Shown here in pieces: positions 1 through 8,843 of a stretch of 54,451 nucleotides of DNA. Position 1 is the first letter of the stretch; every line of letters begins with the position of its first letter. Under the pieces are notes generated by a model. It did not search any database, was not told where the DNA came from, and saw only the letters and a program-made list of their open reading frames with translations. Source of the DNA: Betaproteobacteria bacterium. Its GTDB lineage: Bacteria > Pseudomonadota > Gammaproteobacteria > Burkholderiales > Burkholderiaceae_C. A program made the translations under genes and the position numbers. Where the stretch lies: positions 1 through 54,451 of the forward strand of contig JANXSZ010000049.1 of assembly GCA_025356445.1 (NCBI GenBank), read 5' to 3'.

Positions 1-935
1 TTAGCCGCGTTCAAACCTGTCGCATCCAGTCGCGAGAGCACCAGCACTTGTGTCAGTACAGCGCCTGCACGCTGCACACCATGCTGCAAAGTTTGTAGCA
101 GAGCGGCTTGGCGGGTGGGGTCTCGCTCTTGGCCCAGCACATGGGCTTGCGCACCGATCACGGCCAGAGGGGTGCGCAGTTCGTGGGCAGCATCCGCGAA
201 AAAGCGTTGCTCGGTGGCGCGCAAATTCGCTTCGCGCACGGCGTAGGCATCGAGCGCGGCGGTGATGGGTTGCAGCTCCAGCGGATCATGGGCGGGGTCG
301 CCAATGGGTTCCTGGCTGCCCGCATTGCGCTCCGCGATGCGCTGGCCCAGCCGCTGCAAGGGTTGCAGGCCGCGCCACGTCGCCAGCCACAGCGCCGCCA
401 TCAGCAGGACGGTGTAAATCAGCGGGATGAGGATGATTTGGTGGATGATTTTGTCGTCGATCTGACGGTAAAAGTTTTGGGTATGGCCCACCACAGCCCA
501 GATTTTGCCGTCCGGGCTGGTCGCGGCGATCACCCGCCAGTCGCCCAGATCGTGACGCCTTCGTGCTTCCACGCTGCCCGGCGGTAGCTTGGCGAAACTG
601 GCGACCATGCCGTCAGTGGACAGCAGTTGTCCATCTGTTGTCCACACTTGCCAACCAAAATCCCCTCCTTTGATGGGCAGTTTGCTGTTGATTTCATTGA
701 GCTGCCTGACCTGATGAGCCACCGCCTGCGCATGGGCGGGTGTGGGGTTCAGTGCGCTGAAGCGGGCAATGGCATCGGCTTCCAACACCATTTCAGTGTC
801 CAGCCCACCAGTCCGGGGTTTGTAGGCTTGCGTGATGTTGTAGGCGAAGTTGGCGGTGATCGCCACCATCATCACCAGCAGTTGCCAGCCAAACAGCTCG
901 CGGAACAGGGAAGGGTGGATGAGTTTTTGCAGCAT
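1..935 (-). CDS. Sensor histidine kinase, QseC-like (partial, 3' end outside window)
   Basis: Membrane sensor kinase read leftward and cut by the window edge; 311 residues are present. The ATG at 935 lies 26 bp after the response-regulator stop. Visible parts: TM1 at about residues 16-33, a periplasmic sensor region of about 130 residues, TM2 at about 165-187, a HAMP-like linker, then the HisKA H-box FFADAAHELRTPLAV with phospho-acceptor His251. The ATPase domain should lie beyond position 1. The order regulator-then-kinase and the short periplasmic domain fit the QseBC/PmrAB/TctDE type. Ligand unknown. It should phosphorylate the regulator at 962-1618. Confidence 0.9.
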   Translation of the reverse strand, partial: MLQKLIHPSLFRELFGWQLLVMMVAITANFAYNITQAYKPRTGGLDTEMVLEADAIARFSALNPTPAHAQAVAHQVRQLNEINSKLPIKGGDFGWQVWTTDGQLLSTDGMVASFAKLPPGSVEARRRHDLGDWRVIAATSPDGKIWAVVGHTQNFYRQIDDKIIHQIILIPLIYTVLLMAALWLATWRGLQPLQRLGQRIAERNAGSQEPIGDPAHDPLELQPITAALDAYAVREANLRATEQRFFADAAHELRTPLAVIGAQAHVLGQERDPTRQAALLQTLQHGVQRAGAVLTQVLVLSRLDATGLNAA

Positions 936-961
936 GGTGGCGGGTTAAAGCGTTTGCGCCT

Positions 962-1618
962 TCAGCGTGGCATCAGGTAGCCCACGCCGCGCACGGTGCG
1001 GATGGCGTGCGCACCCAGTTTGCGCCGCAGGCCGTGGATTTGGAATTCCAGCGCACCGGCACTGGGTTCGTCTTCGCCAGCCCATACCCGTTGTACCAAG
1101 GCCTCGCGCCGCACCACGCGTCCGGCTTGGCGGGCCAGTTCGCACAGGATGCTGAATTCACGCGGGGTCATGGGCAGGGGGATGCTGTTCAGGGTGACGG
1201 TTTGCTGTTGCGGATCAATCACCAGCGGCCCTAACTGCCATGCCGTGACGGCTTGCCCCGCCGAGCGCCGAATGGCCACATGGATACGTGCAATCAGCTC
1301 GGGCACCATGAAGGGCTTGATGACGTAATCGTCCGCCCCGCCGTTCAGCGCACGCAAGCGGTCGTCCAATGCATCGCGGGCGATCATCACCAGCACGGGG
1401 ACGGTGTTGTGGTGGCGGCGCAGTTGTTCCAGCAGGGTGAAGCCTTCGCCATCGGGCAAGTTGATGTCGAGCAGCACGCAGTCGGTGTCGTTCGCTTGCA
1501 GACAAGCCGCGCCGTCAGCCAAGCGGCGTACCCAGACGGATTGCAGGCTCGCCTGGTCAAGCGCACGTTGCAAGGCGGCACCCAAGTCCAGATCGTCTTC
1601 AATCAGCAGGATTTTCAT
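962..1618 (-). CDS. OmpR-family response regulator (QseB/PmrA-like)
   Basis: Two-domain transcription factor of 218 residues. The receiver domain (about 1-115) has the acidic pocket IEDD, phospho-acceptor Asp51 in LLDINLPDGEGF and Lys101 in VIKPF. The C-terminal winged helix (about 125-218) carries TPREFSILCELARQ and ends in GVGYLMPR. The switch Thr/Ser normally found in the (L/M)TA motif is Ile79 here (codon ATC, one base from ACC), so activation signalling may be altered. Its ATG overlaps the stop of the upstream hydroxylase gene (ATGA), implying translational coupling, and the kinase follows 26 bp downstream. Confidence 0.93.
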   Translation of the reverse strand: MKILLIEDDLDLGAALQRALDQASLQSVWVRRLADGAACLQANDTDCVLLDINLPDGEGFTLLEQLRRHHNTVPVLVMIARDALDDRLRALNGGADDYVIKPFMVPELIARIHVAIRRSAGQAVTAWQLGPLVIDPQQQTVTLNSIPLPMTPREFSILCELARQAGRVVRREALVQRVWAGEDEPSAGALEFQIHGLRRKLGAHAIRTVRGVGYLMPR

Positions 1619-2445
1619 GGGGGGATTGTCTGTGGGCTGCGGGCTGTTACCGCATCAAACCGCGCCACATAGTCCGCCCGTTCCGTGCCGCACCAGCGAT
1701 CCCACCAGGTGAACCACAGGCCGTAGTTGCCTTTGGCGGTTTCGTGGTGCAAATGGTGGTGTGTGGTGGTGGTGAAGCGCCCGCCCAGCCAATGCGCTGT
1801 GAAGCCGCGTGGCATGGTTTCCACCGCAGCGTGGCCGTGGGCGTTGCGCAGTATCTGGTGCAGGCCAAACAAGAAAATCACCCCGCCGTGCAGCGGCACC
1901 GCCCACAGCGCCAGAGGTGTGACCAGGGCATTCACCAGTGCCTCTATCGGGTGGAACGCGTAAGCCGCCCAGGGTGACGGGTTGCGCGAGCGGTGGTGGA
2001 CGCCGTGCACCCGCCGGAACAGCCAGGGGGTGTGCAGCAGCCGGTGCGTGGCGTAAAAATAGGCATCGTGCCACAGGATCATGGCGGGCAGGCTGCACAC
2101 CAGCCAGACCCAACCGTATCTGTTCGCTTTACCGTACACCTCCATGTGCCCGTGGACGATCATCGCAAAGGTGCCCAAGCCCACGGCACCAAAGACCAGC
2201 AGCGAGCTGAGCGAATAAACCATTTCACGCCGAATATCCCGACGCGTGGGCCAGGCGTCGATCAGGCGGTGAGCGAGTCGGCGCTTGAGCAGGACATGCA
2301 GCAAGCCCCACACCACAATCCCAGCAATGAAGTAGCGCGTGCCTTCCATCACCAGGTTGAAGGCAAAAACCCGACCCAGCCAAGCCCAGGCGTCGGGTTG
2401 TTGCCATACAGCGGTGGTGTCGGCAAACAGTGTCCAGGTGGTCAT
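1615..2445 (-). CDS. Sterol desaturase / fatty acid hydroxylase superfamily membrane protein
   Basis: Predicted integral membrane di-iron oxygenase of 276 residues. It has the superfamily's histidine clusters: HDAYFYATHRLLH, HGVHHRS and HLHHETAKGNYGLW. These ligate two irons in known members, which hydroxylate or desaturate lipid chains; the substrate here cannot be read. Several hydrophobic segments precede and separate the clusters. I chose the ATG at 2445 because AAGGA lies about 10 nt upstream; the GTG at 2454 would sit directly on that site. The gene overlaps the response regulator by four bases, so the two-component system may respond to, or control, a membrane-lipid modification. Confidence 0.85.
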   Translation of the reverse strand: MTTWTLFADTTAVWQQPDAWAWLGRVFAFNLVMEGTRYFIAGIVVWGLLHVLLKRRLAHRLIDAWPTRRDIRREMVYSLSSLLVFGAVGLGTFAMIVHGHMEVYGKANRYGWVWLVCSLPAMILWHDAYFYATHRLLHTPWLFRRVHGVHHRSRNPSPWAAYAFHPIEALVNALVTPLALWAVPLHGGVIFLFGLHQILRNAHGHAAVETMPRGFTAHWLGGRFTTTTHHHLHHETAKGNYGLWFTWWDRWCGTERADYVARFDAVTARSPQTIPP

Positions 2446-2475
2446 GGGCGTCACGTCCTTGTAGATGGGGATGAA

Positions 2476-2688
2476 TCAATGCCCGGAGTGTTTCACGTCA
2501 GGCTTTGGATTGGCTTTGAACCTGAGCATACGGCGGGCAACGGCACCCGTGTTTCTGCACAGTCCGCCGTGTTCCGCGTTACTACGGTCATCCAGGGGAA
2601 GCGCTGCGACAAAGGCCACCACATTGGGTTCTGGTCGGGGTTTGCGTAACTCAGACAGAACATTGGTGTCGAGCAGCCAACCCTTCAC
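2476..2688 (-). pseudogene. VapC/PIN toxin remnant
   Basis: The first ~30 residues (GTG start at 2688) read KGWLLDTNVLSELRKPRPEP, a textbook PIN-domain N-terminus with the first catalytic Asp. After LPLDD the frame loses all PIN similarity and stops at 70 residues, against about 135 for the family. The core and the remaining acidic residues are missing, so nuclease activity is not expected. It overlaps the antitoxin remnant by four bases, as intact modules do. Confidence 0.7.
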
Positions 2689-2849
2689 AGGGCAACGTCC
2701 CGGACGGGCATGGACGTGCGAGCGGGGGTCATGTCAATGTCGCGGTACGGTGAAGCTTGCAACGCATTCACCAGGGATATTGCGTGCAAAGATACGCCCA
2801 TCGTCAGCACACGTGCTCCCTGCGAAGCTATTCCAAACGCCTCCGCCAT
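2685..2849 (-). pseudogene. Phd/YefM-type antitoxin remnant
   Basis: A 54-residue frame whose last ~30 residues (LVNALQASPYRDID...MPVRDVAL) match the usual C-terminal toxin-binding tail of Phd-type antitoxins that accompany this class of VapC. The N-terminal DNA-binding part is not recognisable. The stop overlaps the GTG of the toxin remnant. Most likely the relic of a full operon that once read leftward from about 2.9 kb. The call depends mainly on position and on the tail. Confidence 0.5.
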
Positions 2850-2963
2850 ATCGCCCTCGGGACAATCCCTGCATCGGCAATACCGCACAATCTGAGACGC
2901 ATAAATTGGGCTGCATGTCAGCTTACTTTCAGCTTTTTTCTCACAACTCACCGGAGATTTTCC

Positions 2964-3755
2964 ATGACCCGTACCATCCAACAACTGTTTGACCTCAAAG
3001 GCAAAACCGCCCTCGTGACCGGCGGCTCGCGCGGTCTGGGCCTGCAAATGGCGCACGCACTGGGCGAGGCAGGTGCCCGCATCATGGTTAACTCGCGCAA
3101 AGCTGCGGACTTGGAAGTCGCTGTGGCGGAATTGAAAGCCGCTGGCATCGACGCCCAGTTCATCGCTGCCGATTGCGCCAAGGAAGAAGACATTCGCCGC
3201 TTGGCCGATGAGACACTTGCCCAGTTTGGCCGCGTCGATATTCTGGTCAATAACGCTGGCGCCAGCTGGGGCGCACCTGCTGAAGACCACCCCGTTCCCG
3301 CCTGGGACAAGGTGATGAACCTGAACATTCGCGGTTACTTCATCCTGAGCCAGCACATCGCCAAGCACAGCATGATCCCCAACAAAGGCGGACGCATCAT
3401 CAATATCGCCTCCATCGCGGGCCTGAACGGCAACCCCAAGGGCATGGACACCATCGCCTACACCACGTCCAAAGGTGCCGTGATCAACTTTACCCGGGGT
3501 TTGGCCGCCGAATGGGGCGACCACAATATCACCGTCAACGCCATTTGCCCCGGTTTTTTCAAAACCAAGATGGCGATTGGCTTGATTGAGGCACTGGGCG
3601 AAGAAAAAATGGCCGCCGGTGCCCCCTTGAACCGTTTGGGCGACGACGAAGACTTGAAAGGCTTGACGCTGCTCTACGCTTCGGATGCAGGCAAGCACAT
3701 CACCGGCCAGTGGCTGGCAGTGGACGGCGGTGTGAGTGTGGTGACGGGTGCTTAA
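2964..3755 (+). CDS. SDR family oxidoreductase
   Basis: Classical short-chain dehydrogenase/reductase of 263 residues using NAD(P)H. It has the cofactor loop TGGSRGLG near residue 20, the NNAG motif (VNNAGAS), and the catalytic Ser in IASIAG with Tyr and Lys in AYTTSKGA. It ends in the typical SDR tail GQWLAVDGG. The ATG at 2964 follows GGAG at a good distance; a longer upstream frame has no conserved residues. First gene of a rightward catabolic set. Substrate unknown; gluconate-5-dehydrogenase-like or 3-oxoacyl reductase-like roles are both possible. Confidence 0.9.
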   Translation: MTRTIQQLFDLKGKTALVTGGSRGLGLQMAHALGEAGARIMVNSRKAADLEVAVAELKAAGIDAQFIAADCAKEEDIRRLADETLAQFGRVDILVNNAGASWGAPAEDHPVPAWDKVMNLNIRGYFILSQHIAKHSMIPNKGGRIINIASIAGLNGNPKGMDTIAYTTSKGAVINFTRGLAAEWGDHNITVNAICPGFFKTKMAIGLIEALGEEKMAAGAPLNRLGDDEDLKGLTLLYASDAGKHITGQWLAVDGGVSVVTGA

Positions 3756-3776
3756 ATCAATCGTTATCTGACCGTT

Positions 3777-4208
3777 ATGGATTACCCCTCGCCCATTCCC
3801 TTCGTCCATTCGCAAGGTATCGAATTGATCGCCTCTGCCGACGGCAAGTCCGAATTGCGCATGACTGTGCGCCCCGACCAGGAAAACCACCTCAAGCTGG
3901 CCCATGGCGGCGTGCTGATGACGCTGCTGGACGTGGCCATGGCCCAAGCCGCCCGCAGCGCCAACGGCGGCACTTCAGTCATCACGATCGAGATGAAAAC
4001 CACCTTCTTCCAACCCTCGCTGGGCGTGCTGACGGCGCGCGGCACGTTGCAACACAAAACCGGGCGCATGGCCTTTGCCGAAGCGACGGTTTTTGATGCT
4101 GACGGCAAAGCTTGTGCGCACAGCACAGGAACGTTCCGGTACATCACGCCGAAATCGGATGCTGCGGCATCCACCCCGACACTCACCACCACATCCACTG
4201 AAAACTGA
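3777..4208 (+). CDS. PaaI family hotdog-fold thioesterase
   Basis: A protein of 143 residues with the hotdog thioesterase signature: NHLKLAHGGVLMTLLDVAMAQAA contains the conserved HGG turn and the active-site Asp of the PaaI/YdiI class. The next strand, ITIEMKTTFFQP, is also typical. Such enzymes hydrolyse acyl- or aryl-CoA thioesters, often rescuing stalled CoA intermediates. It lies 21 bp after the SDR and 1 bp before the MDR reductase, so the three are probably co-transcribed. Confidence 0.88.
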   Translation: MDYPSPIPFVHSQGIELIASADGKSELRMTVRPDQENHLKLAHGGVLMTLLDVAMAQAARSANGGTSVITIEMKTTFFQPSLGVLTARGTLQHKTGRMAFAEATVFDADGKACAHSTGTFRYITPKSDAAASTPTLTTTSTEN

Positions 4209-4209
4209 T

Positions 4210-5226
4210 ATGACCACTAATCACCAAATCCACCTCGATAACCGCCCCACGGGCGAAGCCGTGGCCAGCAACTTCAAGCTGGTCGTGTCTGATACCCCCG
4301 CGCTGCAAGACGGCCAAGTGCTGGTGCGCCACCACTTCATGAGCCTGGACCCCTACATGCGTGGCCGCATGAACGAGAGCAAGAGCTACGCTGTGCCCCA
4401 GCCTTTGGGTGCAGTGATGCAGGGCGGCACGGTGGGTGAAATCGTTGAGAGCCGTCATGCCAAATACGCCGTGGGCGACAAGGTGGTGGGCTTTGGGGGC
4501 TGGCAGGAATACAGCGTGGTCGATGCCAGCGTGCCGGGCGCCGTCAAAAAGGTGGACACCACCCATGTACCGCTCTCGGCCTACCTGGGCGCAGTCGGTA
4601 TGCCCGGCGTGACGGCGTGGTATGGCCTGGTCAAGATCATCGCCCCCAAGGCCGGTGACACGGTGGTCATCACGGCGGCGAGCGGTGCAGTGGGCAGTGC
4701 CTTTGGTGCGCTGGCCAAGGTGCGCGGTTGCCGTGTGGTGGGCATTGCCGGGGGCGCAGACAAGTGCCGTTATGTGACTGAAGAACTCGGGTTTGACGCC
4801 TGCATTGACTACAAACAGCACACCGACGCGCGCGCCATGAGCCAAGCTCTCAAAGAAGCCTGCCCCCAAGGCATTGACGGCTACTTTGAAAACGTAGGAG
4901 GCTATATCTTTGACGCCGTGCTGACCCGCATCAACGCCTTTGGCCGTATCGCCCTGTGCGGGATGATTGCGGGCTACGATGGCTTGCCCATGCCCCTGGC
5001 CAACCCTGCTGCGATTTTGATTAACCGCCTCAAGATCGAAGGCTTCATCGTCAGCGAGCACATGGAAGTCTGGCCCGAAGCGCTGGCGGAGCTGGGCGGT
5101 CTGGTGGCCAGTGGCAAGCTCAAGCCGCGTGAATCGGTAGCCCAGGGCATTGCTGCCGCGCCGCAAGCCTTCCTGGGGCTGCTGAAAGGCAAAAATTTCG
5201 GTAAACAACTGGTTAAATTGATCTGA
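4210..5226 (+). CDS. NADP-dependent oxidoreductase, MDR family (PTGR/CurA-like)
   Basis: A zinc-independent medium-chain dehydrogenase/reductase of 338 residues, close to leukotriene-B4 dehydrogenase, CurA and YncB. Evidence: the N-terminal SLDPYMRGRMNE signature, GMPGVTAWYGL, and the Rossmann glycine motif AASGAVGSAFGALAK near residue 160. These enzymes reduce the C=C bond of alpha,beta-unsaturated ketones or aldehydes with NADPH. The ATG at 4210 follows the thioesterase stop by one base. In this cluster it may saturate an enone or enoyl intermediate, which is inference. Confidence 0.9.
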   Translation: MTTNHQIHLDNRPTGEAVASNFKLVVSDTPALQDGQVLVRHHFMSLDPYMRGRMNESKSYAVPQPLGAVMQGGTVGEIVESRHAKYAVGDKVVGFGGWQEYSVVDASVPGAVKKVDTTHVPLSAYLGAVGMPGVTAWYGLVKIIAPKAGDTVVITAASGAVGSAFGALAKVRGCRVVGIAGGADKCRYVTEELGFDACIDYKQHTDARAMSQALKEACPQGIDGYFENVGGYIFDAVLTRINAFGRIALCGMIAGYDGLPMPLANPAAILINRLKIEGFIVSEHMEVWPEALAELGGLVASGKLKPRESVAQGIAAAPQAFLGLLKGKNFGKQLVKLI

Positions 5227-5242
5227 GGAGCAAGCTGGACTG

Positions 5243-5278
5243 GCGTTGATTGCTATTAATTCAGGAGTAAATCAACGC
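5243..5278. repeat. Inverted repeat between MDR reductase and AidB-like genes
   Basis: A perfect 9-bp inverted repeat, GCGTTGATT / AATCAACGC, with an 18-nt loop, 17 bp after the reductase stop and 78 bp before the next start. No T-tract follows, so it looks more like an operator or mRNA hairpin than a simple terminator. It is the only sizeable gap inside the 3-10.7 kb gene set and may mark a second promoter. Confidence 0.5.
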
Positions 5279-5355
5279 TGGGTCCATTCCCGTCAACATA
5301 ACAAAAACAACAGCCACTGGCACCATTCCCACCACGGCATCGCGAGGAGACAACC

Positions 5356-7083
5356 ATGCAAGCCACGGCGAACCCAAGTACCCACGAAGTTTTTAACCAG
5401 CCTCAGCCGCTGACCGACTACAACCTGTTTGAGACCAACCGTGGCCTGAAGGATGCGCTGAAGTTCAATGCGCCCCAGCTCGAACTCACCGCGTTGCGGC
5501 ACTTGGGTGAAACGATTGGCAGCGAAGCGATGCAAGGCCATGCGCGCCTGGCCAACACACATCCACCGCAGCTGCACACCCACGACCGCTTTGGACGCCG
5601 CATTGATGAGGTGGAATTTCACCCAAGCTACCACGTGCTGATGACAGCCGCTGTGGGCGCGGGTCTGCACGGTACGCCTTGGGCAGGTGCCGCCTCGGCG
5701 GCCCCATCGCCCGACTTATCTTCCCATTTATCGCCCCATTTACACCGCGCCGCTGCGTTCACGATGTTCACCGAGCTGGAGCCATCCATGCTGTGCCCCA
5801 TCTCGATGAGCTATGCCGCCACACCCGCGCTGCGCAGCAACCCTGCCATCTACGCGGAATGGGGCCCTAAGCTCACCAGCCTGGGGTATGACCCGGCGTT
5901 GAAATTGTTCAGCCACAAAGCTGGTGTCACCATGGGCATGGGCATGACGGAAAAGCAAGGTGGCTCGGACGTGCGGGCCAATACCACCACCGCCACGCGC
6001 GTGGGGAACGATGCCTGGGGAGAGCGCTACAGCCTGGTGGGCCATAAATGGTTTTTCTCGGCCCCCATGTGCGATGCATTTCTGGTGCTGGCCCAAGCAC
6101 CAGCCGGCCTGACCTGCTTCTTTTTGCCCCGCGTGCTACCAGATGGCAGCTTCAATGGCAGCCTGAATGCCCTCTATATTCAGCGTCTGAAAGACAAGTT
6201 AGGCAACAAGGCCAACGCCAGTTCTGAAGTCGAATTCCATGGGGCTACCGCCTGGCTGGTTGGTGAGGAAGGCCGTGGTATCCCCCAAATTTTGGAAATG
6301 GGCACCATGACGCGCCTCGATTGCGCCCTGGGCACCAGCGGCCTGATGCGCAATGCGCTCAGTCTCGCGTTGAACCACACCAGCCAGCGCTGTGCCTTCG
6401 GTAAGCCGCTGATTGTGCAGCCACTGATGCAAAACGTGCTGGCCGATCTTGCTATCGAAAGTGAAGCTGCCACAGCCCTTTCCATGCGCTTAGCCAGGGC
6501 TTTTGACCACCAAAATATCGAGCACGAGAAAGTCATGGCGCGGCTGTTAACACCCGTCGCCAAATTCTGGATCTGTAAACGCGGTAGCCACTTTGCGCAA
6601 GAGGCGATGGAATGTTTGGGGGGCAATGGCTACGTTGAGGAGCACGGCGAAGGCATCATGGCCCGCACCTACCGTGAAATGCCGTTGAACTCGATTTGGG
6701 AAGGCGCTGGCAACATCATGGCCATCGACCTGATGCGTGCCCTGCGCAAAGCCGACACTGCTGCCGCGCTAGCCCACGAGCTGGCTCCTGCCAAGGGTGC
6801 GCACCCGGCACTCGACCGCATGGCTGCAGCCTTGCCCCTGCGGGTGGACGAAGCCTGCGATGAAATGGGTGCCCGCCGCTTGGCGCAAGATGTGGCACTG
6901 GTGGTGCAGGCCGCGTTGCTCTACCAGCATTCCACGCCCGCTGTGTTTTCTGCATTTTGTACCTCACGTTTGGGCGGCGACTGGGGCTATGCCTTTGGCA
7001 CGCTGCCCAGCAGGGTGGATTTCAGCGGGATTATTGCGCGAGCCATGCCCACCTATCACATTGAAAATCAGGTGCCCAATTGA
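5356..7083 (+). CDS. AidB-like acyl-CoA dehydrogenase family protein
   Basis: FAD-dependent acyl-CoA dehydrogenase-fold protein of 575 residues, about the length of E. coli AidB rather than of ordinary acyl-CoA dehydrogenases (~380). AidB-type signatures: an N-terminal HEVFNQPQPL segment, RRIDEVEFHPSYH, GMGMTEKQGGSDVRANTT, GHKWFFSAP, RLKDKLGNKANASSEVEF and EMPLNSIWEGAGNIM with the active-site-region Glu. Good RBS (GAGGAG) before the ATG. E. coli AidB is linked to alkylation damage and binds DNA. The catabolic neighbours here suggest a metabolic substrate instead, which is inference. Its stop overlaps the next start (TGATG). Confidence 0.88.
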   Translation: MQATANPSTHEVFNQPQPLTDYNLFETNRGLKDALKFNAPQLELTALRHLGETIGSEAMQGHARLANTHPPQLHTHDRFGRRIDEVEFHPSYHVLMTAAVGAGLHGTPWAGAASAAPSPDLSSHLSPHLHRAAAFTMFTELEPSMLCPISMSYAATPALRSNPAIYAEWGPKLTSLGYDPALKLFSHKAGVTMGMGMTEKQGGSDVRANTTTATRVGNDAWGERYSLVGHKWFFSAPMCDAFLVLAQAPAGLTCFFLPRVLPDGSFNGSLNALYIQRLKDKLGNKANASSEVEFHGATAWLVGEEGRGIPQILEMGTMTRLDCALGTSGLMRNALSLALNHTSQRCAFGKPLIVQPLMQNVLADLAIESEAATALSMRLARAFDHQNIEHEKVMARLLTPVAKFWICKRGSHFAQEAMECLGGNGYVEEHGEGIMARTYREMPLNSIWEGAGNIMAIDLMRALRKADTAAALAHELAPAKGAHPALDRMAAALPLRVDEACDEMGARRLAQDVALVVQAALLYQHSTPAVFSAFCTSRLGGDWGYAFGTLPSRVDFSGIIARAMPTYHIENQVPN

Positions 7084-8807
7084 TGCCATTCCGTTCTTTT
7101 CGTACCTTCTTATCGGTGTCTGCTGCCATCACACTCGTGGCTTGCGGCAGTGTTCCGTTGGTTCAACCGACGGCGACTTCATGCGCTGCGCTTGTCGGGA
7201 TGCCCATTCCGACATCGCAAATAGGTTTGCCAAGCGGTCAGATCAGCGTGTCTTCAGCCGCCCTGGTTCCTGCGGTGCCGGATTCGGTCAATGGCAGCGT
7301 GAAAAACCTGGCGACGCCTGAGTTTTGCAAAATCACAGGCACAGTGGCACCGCGCGATCGGACAGCACAGCTGATCCATTTTCAAGTCAATTTGCCAATG
7401 CAGTGGAATGGCAAGGCAGTGCAGTATGGCGGTGGGGGGTACAACGGCGTGCTGGTCACCGGCCTGACGCCGCTGCGTGACGCTGCGCCCGCAGACCCAC
7501 TTCCCATCACACGGGGTTATGCCACGTTCGGGACGGACTCTGGCCACCAAGCCAGTGCTTTTCCTGCTGGTGAGCCTGGCACCTTCGCGCTGAATGACGA
7601 GATGCTCGAAAACTTCGCATTTGCTTCGTACAAGAAGACCCGGGACGTTGCCGTGAGCATCATGCGCACGTTCTATGGCCGGGCACCCAGCCGAATGTAT
7701 TATTTTGGTGGATCAGAAGGCGGCCGGGAAGGCCTGACCATGGCCCAGCGCTTCCCCGCCGACTACGATGGCATCGTCAGCATTGTTCCCGTGATCAACT
7801 GGACCGGCCTGTTCCATGCCTTCGTACGGAATGAAACACCCCAGTTCACGCACTGGCTGTCACCCACCAAGGTTTCCTTGATCGCCAAGGCAACGTCAGA
7901 CACCTGTGATGCGCTGGACGGTTTGGCAGATGGCGTCGTCAACAACTATCTGGCGTGCCAGGGCCGCGTGAACCTGCAGACGCTGCGCTGCCCGGACAGT
8001 GTGAATGGTGCACAAGGTGCAGAGGTTCGGAACCATTGCCTGACGGTGCCCGAGATCGAACTGATGCGCACCATCCATTCGCCCTATGTATTCCCGTTTC
8101 CGCTCGCCAATGGCATCACGTCGTACCCTGGCTGGTTCTACGGGCATGAGGACAACCTGGACGGCCCGACAGCGGTGAACCTGGTACGTTGGGTGACGGG
8201 CAGCGCCGCCCCGACCGTGCCACCGAATGCCGCAAGCGCCGCCACGCAATGGCTGTATGGCAGCAACTGGCTCCGTTATGCCATTGCCCGCGATGCTAAT
8301 TTCGACGTGCGGACTTACCGCCCCGAAGCGTTCATGTCACGCGTTCAGCACACCTCGGCGCTGATGGACTCTACCAACCCCGACCTGTCGGCTTTCTTCG
8401 CCCGTGGCGGCAAACTCATCATTCGGGAAAACGGGGCTGACCGGGCCCAGAGCCCGCAGATGGGCATCAATTACTACAAGTCGGTCGCAGACCGTTTGGG
8501 CCAGCCTACCGTTGACCAGTCGGCCAGACTGTATGTTTCTCCGGGTTCTACCCATACGGGCAACGCGCGGTCTGTGACGAGCAAGGTCGCAGTGCCTACT
8601 ATGGTTGACCTGCTTGATCCCCTGGACAGGTGGGTGTCCACAGGCAGACCACCGGCGGATGCCCTGGTGCAGACAAGCCAAGCAGCGCTTGCGCCTCATG
8701 CCAATCTTGCTTCTCGGCCTATGTGCCTGTACCCCAACTACCCACATTTCACGGGAAATGACGCAACACAGGCCTCAAGCTACGCCTGTCGCACTTCCCG
8801 GCCTTAA
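7083..8807 (+). CDS. Tannase/feruloyl esterase family lipoprotein
   Basis: Predicted serine esterase of 574 residues. The N-terminus is a lipoprotein signal with lipobox LVAC at about residues 18-21, placing it in the envelope. The nucleophile motif GGSEGGREG is near residue 210; the acid loop GGKLIIRENGADRAQSP and the histidine loop YVSPGSTHTGN complete the triad expected for this family. The usual tail GMGHCGGG is altered to GSTHTGN, so the Cys of the familiar Cys-Cys pair is absent there. I chose the ATG at 7083, sharing one base with the previous stop, over the TTG at 7080. A phenolic or other bulky ester is the likely substrate. Confidence 0.83.
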   Translation: MPFRSFRTFLSVSAAITLVACGSVPLVQPTATSCAALVGMPIPTSQIGLPSGQISVSSAALVPAVPDSVNGSVKNLATPEFCKITGTVAPRDRTAQLIHFQVNLPMQWNGKAVQYGGGGYNGVLVTGLTPLRDAAPADPLPITRGYATFGTDSGHQASAFPAGEPGTFALNDEMLENFAFASYKKTRDVAVSIMRTFYGRAPSRMYYFGGSEGGREGLTMAQRFPADYDGIVSIVPVINWTGLFHAFVRNETPQFTHWLSPTKVSLIAKATSDTCDALDGLADGVVNNYLACQGRVNLQTLRCPDSVNGAQGAEVRNHCLTVPEIELMRTIHSPYVFPFPLANGITSYPGWFYGHEDNLDGPTAVNLVRWVTGSAAPTVPPNAASAATQWLYGSNWLRYAIARDANFDVRTYRPEAFMSRVQHTSALMDSTNPDLSAFFARGGKLIIRENGADRAQSPQMGINYYKSVADRLGQPTVDQSARLYVSPGSTHTGNARSVTSKVAVPTMVDLLDPLDRWVSTGRPPADALVQTSQAALAPHANLASRPMCLYPNYPHFTGNDATQASSYACRTSRP

Positions 8808-8843
8808 TCCACTTGCGTAGAAAAAATCAACCGGAGACACCCC

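Noticed and set aside
5356-7083. Annotation as plain isovaleryl-CoA dehydrogenase
   Set aside because: Length of 575 residues and AidB-type N-terminal motifs do not fit the ~390-residue enzyme.
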